64,000 nt of DNA from positions 434,001 through 498,000 of the forward strand of contig CAVVGZ010000004.1 of NCBI GenBank assembly GCA_963747965.1, given 5' to 3'. The position numbers and the translations under genes are program-made. The stretch is from CAVVGZ01 sp963747965. Its GTDB lineage: Bacteria; Chloroflexota; Anaerolineae; Anaerolineales; Anaerolineaceae. The notes below the pieces were generated by a model. It ran no database searches. It saw only the letters and a program-made list of their open reading frames with translations, and had not been told where the DNA came from. Shown one piece after another: positions 34,764 to 45,287 of the stretch (positions are counted from its first letter, which is position 1; the number at the start of each line of letters is the position of its first letter).

Positions 34764-35651
34764 ATGAGTCAAGCCCTGCAAATTGAGAATGTTGTAAAAA
34801 GATTTAATAAAAAGGATGCATCCAGCTGGCAGACCATCCTGCATTTATTCCAGGGTGACGGATATTCCAGGAAGAAAAATATTCACAAGCTGCCAACCTC
34901 CAGCGCTGACAGCAGCCGGTTTATCATTGCTGTTGACCGGGTATCGCTTGAAATGGCTGAAGGAGAGATCTTCGGTGTTTTGGGTCCTAACGGGGGCGGG
35001 AAATCCACCCTGATCCGGCTGATATCCACGCTCCTGCTGCCCGATGCCGGGCAGATAAAGGTCTTCGGGCTGGACGTGGTGCAGCAGCCATTGAAAGTCC
35101 AGGCGCTGATCAACCGGGTTTCGGTGGAAGCCTCGTTTTTCAAGAAGCTCTCGCCAATGGAAAACCTGGTCTTTGGGGCGCGCCTTTACGGATTGGATGG
35201 CAAGAAAACCCGCACGGAAGTGGTGGAAATCCTCACCCGGCTGGGTTTAAACCCGTATTCCATCAACCATTCCATGGATGAAATGTCACGCGGCATGCAG
35301 CAAAAAGTCGCCATTGCCCGGGCCCTGCTAACCAAGCCCAGGCTGCTCCTGCTGGATGAACCCACCACCGGTTTGGACCCGCGCTCCAAGCGGGAGGTCC
35401 AGCAAATTGTGAGGGAGCTGCGCCATGATTTTGGTACAACCATCCTGTTGACCACCCATGATATGAACGAAGCGGATATCCTGTGTGACCGCGTGGCGAT
35501 CATGGATAACGGCAAGGTTGTTGCCCTGGACACTCCCCAGTCTCTGAAACAAAGCACCCCTATCGCCGATGAAAGGGAAGCAACCCTCGAAGATGTTTTT
35601 ATGGAACTGACCGGCCGTCAGCTGGTTACCGAGGGCGATGAACCTGTATAA
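34764..35651 (+). CDS. ABC-2 exporter ATP-binding protein
   Basis: 295 residues. An N-terminal insert of about 40 residues precedes the core. Walker A GPNGGGKST (Gly replacing the usual Ala), signature MSRGMQQKVAIARAL of the DrrA/NodI-like branch, Walker B LLLLDEPTTGLD, switch His in TTHDM. Ends beyond the core with a short regulatory tail. The permease starts 18 bases downstream, and an MFS transporter follows, so this is a small export island; cargo unknown. Confidence 0.9.
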   Translation: MSQALQIENVVKRFNKKDASSWQTILHLFQGDGYSRKKNIHKLPTSSADSSRFIIAVDRVSLEMAEGEIFGVLGPNGGGKSTLIRLISTLLLPDAGQIKVFGLDVVQQPLKVQALINRVSVEASFFKKLSPMENLVFGARLYGLDGKKTRTEVVEILTRLGLNPYSINHSMDEMSRGMQQKVAIARALLTKPRLLLLDEPTTGLDPRSKREVQQIVRELRHDFGTTILLTTHDMNEADILCDRVAIMDNGKVVALDTPQSLKQSTPIADEREATLEDVFMELTGRQLVTEGDEPV

Positions 35652-35669
35652 AGAAATGGAATAAACAAT

Positions 35670-36497
35670 ATGACCACCCTCACCCACCAATTTCGCGCTT
35701 CCTACGCATTCGTCGAACGCAACGCCAACCTGGTAAAACGCTACTGGACCTGGGAGCTGGTCTGGCTGGTTTACTCCATCGCCGACTGCCTGGCGGTAAG
35801 CTTCATCGGTCTGGGTATGGAGGAGATCGGACAGGTTAAGCCTTCAGACACCGAGTATATCGTCCTGTATTTGCTGATAGGCACCCTCGTGTGGAGATTT
35901 CTTTCCATCATCTTCATCTGGATCACGGAGTTAATCAGTATCGAACGCTGGGAAGGCACCATCGAATATACCCTCATGGCTCCGGTCAGGCGCATTGTGC
36001 ATGTTGCCGGGCAGACCGTCTTCGCCATCACGTACTCGCTCATTTTTACCTCGATTATCCTGGTTGTAACCACCATGATATTTGATATCAATATGAGCCA
36101 GGCGAATCTGGCCGGGGGATTGGTGATGCTGCTCAGCGGCAGTTTCGCATTTGTCGGCATCAGCATCATGGCATCCTCCCTGCCGCTGCTTTTCCCGGAA
36201 CGCGGGGCGCAGATGACCCATGTTTTCATCGCCATCCTGCTGCTTGTCTCCGGAGTATACTACCCGGTCGAAGTACTGCCGGAATTCCTTGAGCGGTTGT
36301 CCAAATTCAGCCCGGCAACCTATGTTCTGGAGGGAACCCGCCAGGCTCTGCTTGAGGGCACACCCACTGACCAGCTCTGGGATCAAATCTGGCCAGTCAT
36401 CATCCTGGGAATTGTCCTGGTTCCACTGGGTATGTGGGTATTTGGGCGGGCAGAAAGGTATGCAAAACACACCGGGAAACTGCACCGCAATGGTTGA
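35670..36497 (+). CDS. ABC-2 type permease
   Basis: 275 residues with six hydrophobic segments: around VWLVYSIADCLAVSFIGLG, YIVLYLLIGTLVWRFLSIIFIW, TVFAITYSLIFTSIILVVTTM, LAGGLVMLLSGSFAFVGISIM, FIAILLLVSGVYYP and IWPVIILGIVLVPLGMWVF. The VSGVYYPVEVLPEFLE segment is typical of ABC-2 exporters. Partner of the preceding ATPase. Confidence 0.88.
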   Translation: MTTLTHQFRASYAFVERNANLVKRYWTWELVWLVYSIADCLAVSFIGLGMEEIGQVKPSDTEYIVLYLLIGTLVWRFLSIIFIWITELISIERWEGTIEYTLMAPVRRIVHVAGQTVFAITYSLIFTSIILVVTTMIFDINMSQANLAGGLVMLLSGSFAFVGISIMASSLPLLFPERGAQMTHVFIAILLLVSGVYYPVEVLPEFLERLSKFSPATYVLEGTRQALLEGTPTDQLWDQIWPVIILGIVLVPLGMWVFGRAERYAKHTGKLHRNG

Positions 36498-36633
36498 CAG
36501 TTATGGGTGTATAAATAGGCTTTCCGCAGAAAAACCAGCTTTAAATACAGTCATTGGAGTGGCAGGAAATCTTCACCAATGGAGACTGCCCGGGAGCTGC
36601 CTGCGAACCCATGCACTATCAGGAGAGTTTTTT

Positions 36634-37854
36634 TTGAACGACAGAAAAAATATTGCCATTTTATTCTTCACCATGGTGGTGGTCATGCTGGGATTTGGCA
36701 TCGTGATCCCGATCATCCCCTTTTATGTGGAATCCTTCGGCGCCACCGGTAAAGACCTGGGTTTAATGATGGCCGTCTTCAGCATCGGCCAATTTATTTT
36801 TTCCCCGATTTGGGGTACTTTGTCAGACCGCATTGGCAGAAAACCGGTCCTCATGATTGGTGCCTTTGGGAACGGGCTTTCCCTGCTGATGATGGGCCTG
36901 TCAACCCAATTCTGGATGCTGCTTGCCTCACGTGCCCTGGCTGGAATTCTCAGTTCAGCTACCCTGCCTACCGCCATGGCTTATATCGGGGACAGCACCG
37001 ATGAAAAAAACCGCAGCGCAGGCATGGGTATCATCGGGGCTGCAATGGGGATGGGGATGGTCCTGGGACCCGGTCTCGGCGGGTGGTTTGCCTCAGCCTC
37101 CCTCTCAACTCCTTTCTTTTTTGCCGCGGCACTGTCTGCCCTGTCCCTGGTTTTCATCATCGTGGTCCTGCCGGAATCCCTGCCAGCAGATAAACGTGTC
37201 TCCGGGGTTCGTTTCAGGGGTCCCCAGCTTGGCGAGATGTGGAAATCACTCTTTGGACCGCTTGGATTCCTGTTTTTCCTGGCGTTCATTATTAACTTTG
37301 CCATGGCTAACTTCGAAGGTATATTTGGGCTTTTCACCTCCCACCAATATGGATACGGCCCAAAAGATGTCGGCTTAATATTCACCATGATCGGTTTGAT
37401 TTCGGCCGTTGTCCAGGGGCTCGCCACAGGTCCGCTGACCCGCCGCTGGGGAGAGAATAAAATAATTTTGGCTTCCCTTCTCGCCAGTTCTGTCAGCTTT
37501 ATCATGATGCTGTTTGCCTTTAACTACGCCACTGTGATGATTACCGTGGGGTTATTTGTATTGAGCAATTCCATGCTGCGTCCGGCGGTTTCATCCGAGA
37601 TCTCCAAAAAAGCCGACCAGGGGCAGGGTGCTGCCATGGGGTTAAACAATGCCTTCATGAGCGTTGGACGCATCATTGGACCCCTCTGGGCGGGCTATAC
37701 CTTTGATATTAATCCCAATCTGCCATACATAAGTGCGGCCGTGGTTTTGCTGGTCTCCTATTTCCTCAGTTTAAAACGATTGGCTCCGCAAAATACGGTT
37801 GACTACTCCCAACAAATCGAACCAACCCCTGCCGCGTTTGAGAATTTGGAGTAA
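36634..37854 (+). CDS. Major facilitator superfamily transporter, drug-efflux-like
   Basis: 406 residues, 12 predicted helices. Start is TTG 36634, six bases after AGGAGAG; the open frame upstream overlaps the permease. The loop 2-3 MFS motif is present as GTLSDRIGRKPVLMIG, and helix 5 has the antiporter-like GAAMGMGMVLGPGLGGW, suggesting a TetA/Bcr-type proton antiporter. The last third is repeated in decayed form at 42503-42726. Confidence 0.9.
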   Translation: MNDRKNIAILFFTMVVVMLGFGIVIPIIPFYVESFGATGKDLGLMMAVFSIGQFIFSPIWGTLSDRIGRKPVLMIGAFGNGLSLLMMGLSTQFWMLLASRALAGILSSATLPTAMAYIGDSTDEKNRSAGMGIIGAAMGMGMVLGPGLGGWFASASLSTPFFFAAALSALSLVFIIVVLPESLPADKRVSGVRFRGPQLGEMWKSLFGPLGFLFFLAFIINFAMANFEGIFGLFTSHQYGYGPKDVGLIFTMIGLISAVVQGLATGPLTRRWGENKIILASLLASSVSFIMMLFAFNYATVMITVGLFVLSNSMLRPAVSSEISKKADQGQGAAMGLNNAFMSVGRIIGPLWAGYTFDINPNLPYISAAVVLLVSYFLSLKRLAPQNTVDYSQQIEPTPAAFENLE

Positions 37855-38151
37855 AGCTTATTGGCACGGCATTCTTTTCCTGCTGCGCAGGAATTATTCT
37901 GGATTTGATTCAAGACGTCGTGGGTACCGCGGCATATACGGCAGGGCTTTCAATTCCCGACTAGGGCGCCGCATATGGGGGATTCTATCAATATTTGCAG
38001 CTAATTGGGGCAATACAACTTTTTATCCCTCATGATTGGGTACAACGGCATACTTTGCAGCGCCGCAATTGACTGTTATTACTGAGACAAATTTCTCTTA
38101 TAGGAGCCAATTTAACCATAACTGCTGCCATATTCACGAAATGCCATTGGT

Positions 38152-40792
38152 TCAAAACAGGTCCTGGAGAATCTTATCAATTTTGCCTTCAATTAATTTG
38201 ATGTTATCCACAAATGCCGTGGAAGTGAATAGATCGTGGAGCATTATTACAAGGTTGTTGAAATATTTTTCGAGATCAACCGGGTTTACAGATGCTGAGT
38301 CTGGCGGAATTACAGTGATGCGTACGGTTGCTTCGGCCGAGTTCAAATTCCCATCGTTCACTTTAAAAGTGAAGGAGTCTGAGCCGGTGAAGCCTGGATC
38401 AGGCGTGTAGACCAGGTTAGGGGGAGTCCCGCTCAGGGTTCCCTGCATTGGTTGAGTGACAATGGTAAATTTTAGTGAATTATCATCTATGTCTGTTCCG
38501 GTAAGCGGGATCGCAACAGGAGTATCCTGTGCTGTGTCTACACTTTGTTCATTTGCCACCGGCTGATCATTAACCGGTGAAATGGTTATATTAACTATTG
38601 CCAACTTTGATTTGATTTCTCCGTCATTAGCCACAAAGCTGAAACTATCCGTGCCATGAAAATTAGCAACAGGAATGTAAGTGAGCGTAGGGACTTTGCC
38701 TGTCAGGGTCCCATGGATGGGCTGCGTTTGAACAATAAAATCCAGTGAACCTCCCTCTTCATCCGAACCAGTCAGGGTAATGACTATGGGAGTATCCTCA
38801 TCTAAAGTCACTGATGGTTGAGGATCAGCCACCGGCGCATCATTAACAGGAGTTACAGAAAGGACAACAATCACCTCTGGTGAATCTAACTCGCCGTCAT
38901 TGGCGACGAATGTGAACCAATCATCGCCACTGTAATTCAAATCAGGGATATAGGATAGAGAAGGAGCTTTTCCAGAGAGTTTCCCATGATTTGGCCCTCC
39001 TGTAATCCGGAAGGTTATAGGATCTCCATCCGGGTCTGAGCCGGTCAAGGTGAAAGAAACTGGCATCTCCTCGCCTGTGGTTACGGATTGATGAGCAGCC
39101 TCAGGTGCCTGATTGGGAACATCTTCTATAATTAAGAATATTGCAGAAACAGCGCCCCAGTTATCATCAGCATCCTTGCCGCGTACAAAGAGGGTGTGTT
39201 TGCCGCTATTTAATAGTGACGTATCCACGGTTGAGGTTATATCCTCAGTTGCAGCATCAAAACTGCCGTCGGAGGTTGTCATCGGATAAGATATCGCACC
39301 AGTTACCCATGGTGGATTGTCGATATAGTACTCCGCCCCGGAAATTTTCTGAACCGGTTCATTACCGCTGTTATTGCTGTAACGGGTATCATCGATGATA
39401 GCGTTGAGTGTCACCGGTGTACCCGCAGGTATATTATTTGCACTTAGCATCAGGTTAATGACATCGGGTCCTTGAGGTGTGATATAGGGGGTACCCGCAA
39501 CCTTGGCGGCATATATTAAGGCGGGAATATTTTCTGGAATCAGTGTGTCATTTAAGGTTGTGCAGTCCTCGACAAAGGAGGTACCGATTTCCCATACATA
39601 TCCAGCGATGCCCATCACCCCATACGCATAATCGTCGCTGCTGCCGTCAATCAAGTAACCAATCGATTGTTGAGGGGTGTAGCCATTAAAGAATGCGAAC
39701 TTGCGCCCCAACCTCTGCAATTCTGTCCCATTCGGTGGAACACTGCTGGTAAAACCCCACGGCCACAGCACCTCCCTACCGTAAGAGTGCACGTCAATAT
39801 AGATACCCGTAGCGTCCTGGGAAGCTGAATCGTTCAGGTTCGGGTCACGCTGATCAGGAAAGATAGATTCCATATAATTCTGGACAGCCCGAATTTCCGG
39901 TTCCGAGGCCGGTGAGGCACCATGGTAAAACATATCACATGGGGAGTCATTGGAACCACCACAACAATCCCATTGGAAGTCAAAGTTGCGGTTGAGATCA
40001 GCCCCACGATTTTTACTTGTGACACCGCAATAACTCTCGTTGGTGTTCTTGCGCCAGGAGATTCCATTTTCGGTTTCTTTATGGCCGTCAGGATTGGTTA
40101 TCAGCAACAGGTGCACCTCGTGGTAGTCCAGCAACCATGTGGCATCTGCGATCCACTCCATAGTTGCTCACCAGATACTCTCCAAAACGGGTTACCAACT
40201 CGGGTGTGGCGTATTCACGTGCGTGAATTCCTCCTGTCACAAACAACTTGGGCTTGTCACCGAGAATAGCAGGGTTGGTCAACTTTAAGGACCATCATGT
40301 CATATCCATCGGATTTTCCAGCACTCTTTTTCCATGAATCACCAATATCGATCCAGGTTGCCAGAGTTGGGTTCATATTGGCAATGGATTGAGCGCTCTG
40401 GTAGGTCTCCTCGACAGTCCGGTAGCAGGAATAGTCAGGGATTGTGGCAAGTTGACCTCCTACCGGCATGCGGAAATGTTAAAGTTAGCTGTCTGCTCCT
40501 CATCGATCTCTACCCGTAAGCCAAGTTTCTTCAGGCTTTCCAGATCCTCCGGGTCGACCGCCACCAGGACGTATTTTTCTTCAAGATTGTTGTATTCAAA
40601 TATATCGTAGTTGACAAGAGGCTCGATGTCCTCGAAAGTGTCGTAATACACGCGCACAACGACTTTGATTTCTGGTTCTTCCGTAATCACAGGGGTTGGC
40701 ACAGATCTGGGAATGCTGGGTCCAACAACCATAGATGTTGGTAAAGCCATGATCAGCATCAAAAATGAAAAGATAAATCGGATGGATTTCAT
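38152..40792 (-). CDS. Secreted M14 zinc carboxypeptidase with three Ig/cadherin-like repeats (three frameshifts)
   Basis: About 880 residues after joining four pieces. Signal peptide MKSIRFIFSFLMLIMALP from ATG 40792, a propeptide-like region, then the peptidase: zinc His and Glu in GGIHAREYATPE, the Asn-Arg pair in DLNRNFDF, third zinc His in DVHSYG, catalytic Glu in VWEIGTSF. Three tandem Big_9/cadherin-like domains follow, each with (Q/E)-x-S-V-T ... LTGxDxDG ... GTL(S/T)G ... DSFxFxANDG. Breaks lie near 40463, 40265 and 40160. Likely a surface or extracellular protein-degrading enzyme; the C-terminal 60 residues are helical and show no sorting motif. Confidence 0.85.
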
Positions 40793-40915
40793 TTTGCAGC
40801 CTCGGAGTAAGATTTCTTGAAAAAAATAAAAAAATAAAACGAGGTATTTCATTATATGGACCCCACACCTATCGTGAAGATCCAACCTCAGAAGGGATGT
40901 CATCTTTCGAAACAT

Positions 40916-41712
40916 CTAAATATTCGTATTTCAAACGATTCAATCGCATACCTGCTTTGTTTTTAGTCTATAAATCTCTTTGTAATTTAAATTCCTGTCA
41001 AAGCTTCAATGAGAATTAAGGATTCAATAACCTTCAATAAATCAGAATCTATTGGTGGACCAATATTGAGTCTCTTTCCTCACTGCAAGGTTTTCATTAT
41101 TTCAGCATGGTTATGGATGATGGCTGCTGGTTAATCAACGACAATATTGTTTTTCGGCAAAACCATCCACCAACACCTGCTGACACAATATATTTTGCGG
41201 TGTATTTCATCTAATGTGCATCTTTGATGCCAAAAAGACAAATCCGATTGGGTGGCACTATTATTTGATTGGGCGGGTTGCAGCCCTTTTTTCCCTTCAT
41301 TATTATGGAGACCAAACCTTAAAACTTGGATGAGCTTGCCCGATCCAGGTACTACCTTGTTCTTACATGTATTGTGTGTAGCCCTGTTTCTCTAGGCAGT
41401 AGCACTTATCATCATCTTCTGCAGGGAACAAGGGATCAGCTCAAGTAATGAGTTCGATCAGTAATTTTTGTCCGGATTGCTATCCAGATCATCGGACTGG
41501 TTTATTGGCTTCCCCTGGAGTTGTGAATCCCACTTACTATCGAATGGCATATAGATTTGTTTTCCTGTCGAGCTTCGATACCTGGCTCATCCTTCTCCAA
41601 CCAGCCAATTGGTAACGAGGGAGTCGTGCAAGAATCGATGAATCCGGATTTTTCAGTAATATTTCATTTTTGGTTATAATCAACATAAATCAGCAAAATC
41701 CTCGAGGGAATT
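40916..41712. other. Long intergenic region, possibly decayed coding DNA
   Basis: Nearly 800 bases without an open gene. A few stretches on the plus strand read as short protein-like runs (for instance around 41100-41330) but are broken by stops in all frames. A transposase-tail resemblance was considered and is too weak to call. No RNA gene seen. Confidence 0.4.
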
Positions 41713-42447
41713 ATGTCCGACAACCCTGAAAAACCAATAAGCGATCCAAAGATTGTCATTAGAGAGAATGGTCCTTACCGTGTATACGGGAATGTCCCCC
41801 TGGTACACAAGACCCAGGTAGTCTCCGAATACGGCGAGCCCCTTACCTGGAAAAAAGAAAAGGACTACCAGGCAAAACCAAAAGAAGGAAAAGATTATTA
41901 CAGCCTCTGCCGCTGCGGCCAGTCCAGGAATATGCCGTTCTGTGATAGCACCCACCATGACATCGTTTTTGACGGCGCTGAAACAGCCGACACCCACACA
42001 AATGCCGAACGCCAGGTTATTGAAGATAGTGGAAACAACCTGGTGGTCAAGAGGGATAGTTATCTCTGCATGTTGTCCGGATTCTGCGCAAACCGGCAGA
42101 CAACTATTGATCTTATGGTCGGTGAAACAGCCGAACCACGTGTGCGCGCCGAGATTATCGCCATGATAGAACGCTGCCCCGCCGGCGTCTATACGTATTC
42201 CATGAGCCTGGAAGAAGCAGATATTGAGCCGGATTTGCCAGTGCAGATCGCTGCGACGACCGAAATCACGTCGGACGGTCCCATTCAGGGTCCCTTATGG
42301 GTAACTGGAAATATTCCTGTGGAGCGCTCGGATGGCAAGCCGTTTGAAACGCGCAACCGCGTCACGCTGTGCAGCTGCGGCCAGTCCAGCCAGAAGCCCC
42401 TGTGCGATGGCACCCACCGGATAAATGCCTCTGAGCTTATAAAATAA
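41713..42447 (+). CDS. CDGSH iron-sulfur protein with two CDGSH motifs
   Basis: 244 residues, cytosolic. Two CDGSH-type 2Fe-2S sites, each with three Cys and one His: CRCGQSRNMPFCDSTHH at about residues 75-91 and CSCGQSSQKPLCDGTHR at about 222-238. Between them lies a Cys-containing segment (YLCMLSGFCANR ... MIERCPAGVYTYS) typical of the fused bacterial architecture with a ferredoxin-like middle part. Each site is preceded by a small beta domain (GPYRVYGNVPL; GPLWVTGNIPV), so the protein looks like an internal duplication. Redox or cluster-transfer role is inferred. Confidence 0.88.
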   Translation: MSDNPEKPISDPKIVIRENGPYRVYGNVPLVHKTQVVSEYGEPLTWKKEKDYQAKPKEGKDYYSLCRCGQSRNMPFCDSTHHDIVFDGAETADTHTNAERQVIEDSGNNLVVKRDSYLCMLSGFCANRQTTIDLMVGETAEPRVRAEIIAMIERCPAGVYTYSMSLEEADIEPDLPVQIAATTEITSDGPIQGPLWVTGNIPVERSDGKPFETRNRVTLCSCGQSSQKPLCDGTHRINASELIK

Positions 42448-42502
42448 GCAGGTTTCACAAATAGGAAATTGTTTTTACAAACAAATCAAAATTAGACAAA
42501 CC

Positions 42503-42726
42503 GCTGCGATGGGGTTAAACAATGCCTTCATGAGCGTCGGACGCATCATTGAATCACTTTGGGCGGCTGCACCTATGATATTAATCCCAATCTCCCTTAC
42601 TTGAGTGCTGCCGTGGTTTTGCTGGTCTCCATGTTCCTCAGTTTAATACGTTTAGCTCCATAAAACGAGGCTGAGTATCACTAACCAGTCAAGCCTGCGC
42701 CAGCCGCTGCGGAAAAGGCGGAGTAA
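42503..42726 (+). pseudogene. Decayed duplicate of the 3' end of the MFS transporter
   Basis: Aligns by eye with 37633-37854: shared blocks include ATGGGGTTAAACAATGCC, GACGCATCATTG, GATATTAATCCCAATCT and CCGTGGTTTTGCTGGTCTCC. Substitutions, small deletions and internal stops have destroyed the frame. Similarity seems to continue weakly beyond the stop (TTTTCCT-TGC-CAGG-AATTAT-CTGG in both), so the duplicated unit included downstream non-coding DNA. Confidence 0.8.
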
Positions 42727-42825
42727 TCCCAATATTTTTCAGTTAAGACTTTTTAGAAGGGCGAACTTTTCCTATTGCACAGGGAATTATCCTGGTCCTA
42801 TTTAACCAGGGGTGTCAAGCGTAAT

Positions 42826-43603
42826 TTATATAATCAGGCTGCGCAGCCAATCCGGGGAAGCCTGCCAGTACAACAGGTCGAGATTTTGAGTACTTCGTAC
42901 TGCTGCTGCCGCCGCATAACCTGGCCCAGGTTCAATCGCAAAGAGCTGCCAGGGATCACTCCCATCATCTGCCGGTAAAGAATCACAGGAGCAGTGCCGG
43001 TTCGTGCGGGGCAACCGAAACAGAAAAGTCATGCAATGGGGCAGTCAATCCCACTCCCAGCCCTTTGAGATAGGCCTCTTTCCTGGTCCAGCAGTTGAAA
43101 AAAGCCTGCTTCTGCAGCGCTTGGGGGAGAGATCGGATGGATTGGTTCTCCAGTGGTGAAAAATATTTGCTGCTTATCAGATCAAAATCAATTTCCTGCT
43201 GCATTGTTTCAACGTCAATTCCTACAGGGAGCCCCCTGGTGACAGCCACCAATACGATACCGGAGGAGTGGGAGAGGGAGAATTCCAACCCTGTCTGCCC
43301 CGGAAAACCGAGATAAGGTTTCCCTTGCGGCGAGGCAGCGAATTGAATATCGGCCGGATTATGGCTGGTGTAAATCGAGAGGATTCTCCGCAGTAATCCC
43401 CTGGCAGTCAGGAAGCGTTCTCGAACATCTGCAGCCAGGTAACGCTGCCAGCGCTGTCTTTCCTCAACACTCAGCCAGGAAGCAAAGAGGTCCAGCGACT
43501 GCCTGAACGACTGGACATCCGCTTTCCAGATATGCACCTCGTTGGGAGATATCTGCAGCCCGCCTGGCGGGTTGTTCCACACCATTGCATCAAATTCAGA
43601 CAT
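42826..43603 (-). CDS. Sfp-type 4'-phosphopantetheinyl transferase (frameshift)
   Basis: Transfers phosphopantetheine from CoA to ACP serines; here presumably activates the three ACPs of the adjacent synthase. About 258 residues. Magnesium and catalytic motifs: GIDVETM and the downstream YFSPLENQ and WTRKEAYLKGLGVGL, with FSLSHSSGIVLVAV before them. One base near 43005 breaks the frame after EPALLL; the next frame continues DSLPADDGSDPWQLFAIEP to a stop at 42826. Starts 27 bases after the stop of pfaD-like, same operon. Confidence 0.9.
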
Positions 43604-43630
43604 GATCTATTTTTTGAGGGCAAAAACAAC

Positions 43631-45287
43631 TTATCCCAGGGGTTTTTCCGGCCGGTAAAATGCCAGCTGCGGGCTCAATCGCACCCCATCTAACGCCAGA
43701 TTCTGGATTCGGTAGAGGTATGCGCATCCGGTGAGAATATGGCGGGCAACATCCACCACCCTGCGGTTCTCGGGCAGCTCAAGATATGTGCTGCGCACCC
43801 ACTCGTTGAATGCCCCCATGGAAGGACCGCACCAGATCTGGTAATCCATCTCCCTGCCTTTAACCCCGCTGTTGGACCAGCGTGACGAAAGCCCGAGGTA
43901 CCAACGGAAAACAAGCGCCATCTTCCGCCGGGGATTCTGGTTTGCCTTCTCAACCTGTGAGGGATCCCGCTGCATGAAAAACGACACGGTGTCCGCCCAT
44001 ATTTCGTCGAAACTGCGCTGGAAGATTTGTTTCTGCAGCTTTTCCGCCTCTCCTGTAGGGATTTCCTCCAGGGAATTATATCGTTGGTAATACTCGTATA
44101 ACTTTTGAGCGCGCATCGGGAACATGGTGCCGCGCTTGAGCACCTGAACTTTTACCCCCATCTCAAACATATCTGCTGAAGGTGCCATGATCACGTCCGC
44201 CATATCCGCCTGAGCCAGTAATTTGCGGGTATGTTCGGATGAGCCGGCTTCCACGCAGGCCTGGTTAACCGATCCGGTGACAATGTAATCCGCACCCATC
44301 ATAAAAGCCCCCAGTGCTGCGTGGGGGGTGCTGATGCCCCCTCCTGCTCCCACCCTGATGAGACGGTCATATCCGAATTTTGCCTGGAGTTCATCCCGCG
44401 CTGCCAGCATGGATGGCAGCAATGCCACCAGCGGCCGGTTATCGGTATGGCCTCCCGAATCCGCTTCTGCAGTAATGTCATCTGCCAGGGGAACCCTGCG
44501 TGCCAGTTCAGCCTGTTCCACCGTGAGGGAGCCTTCAGCCACGAGATGGTCCAGCATATCGGAAGGAGCAGGCTGCATGAATTTTGCCGCAACCTCTTTG
44601 CGGCTTAACTTGGCAATCAGCCTGTTTTTACAGGCAATTTTTCCGGATTGATCCCGGTCCAATCCGGCCGCCCGGTATAACACCACGTTTGGCGTGATAT
44701 CCAGGAATGCGGAAGCCTCCACATTGATAACCCCGTTGTTTCAGGAACAGTTCAACCATTTTCCTTTCCAAAGCAGGTTCATTGGGATTATGGATGAGGT
44801 TTACCGCAAATGGGGCTCCCGTTATCTTTTCTTTAATCTCCTGGATCAGCACTTCGTTCTTCTCCGGAGCCATCCCTGCTGCCCCGAAAGATCCCAGGTA
44901 GCCTGCCCTGCCCAGCTGTGCAACCATATCCACCGATGCAATCCCATTCGCCATAGCGCCGGCCATATAGGCAGACTTCAGACCATAAGTTGAGATAAAT
45001 TCCGGACTGCCAAATCTGCTGGCAGGCAGCGGTGCCAGGGACGATAAGAGATCAATCCCATCCCCCTCTTTGGCGCTTGCAGCCAGGCAGCCCTGGTTGG
45101 TGATACCAATCCTGCCCTGGTGACGGACCACGAAGACCGGCTGCTCAAGATTTAACAGCACCTCCCGGATTTCTTCAAGTTCGTACAATATCGACTCAAT
45201 TGGTCCCTGCCAGGATGCTTGCATTGAATCATCAGATCCATAAAACTCTGCAAATCCCGAAATACTTCCCATACCATTTTTACTCAT
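43631..45287 (-). CDS. pfaD: PfaD-like enoyl reductase (frameshift)
   Basis: FMN-dependent TIM-barrel enoyl reductase acting in trans in Pfa-type polyunsaturated fatty acid and related lipid synthases. About 550 residues. N-terminal half: VFVVRHQGRIGITNQG, FGSPEFISTYGLKSAYMAGAMANGIAS, GAAGMAPEK; C-terminal half: ITAEADSGGHTDNRPL, flavin-binding RVGAGGGISTPHAALGAFMMGADYIVTGSVNQ, and the family-specific C-terminal YRWYLGLSSRWSN region. One indel near 44722 separates GYQ from NVEASAFLDITPN. Its start overlaps the dehydratase gene by 8 bases. Confidence 0.92.

Noticed and set aside
38036..38410. 124-codon frame on the plus strand over the carboxypeptidase 3' end
   Set aside because: Antisense shadow of the conserved repeat domain; no start context.
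40916..41712. Possible remains of an IS3-type transposase (short run reading like a transposase C-terminus near 41150)
   Set aside because: Only a few residues match the expected pattern, no DDE residues and no terminal inverted repeats could be found.
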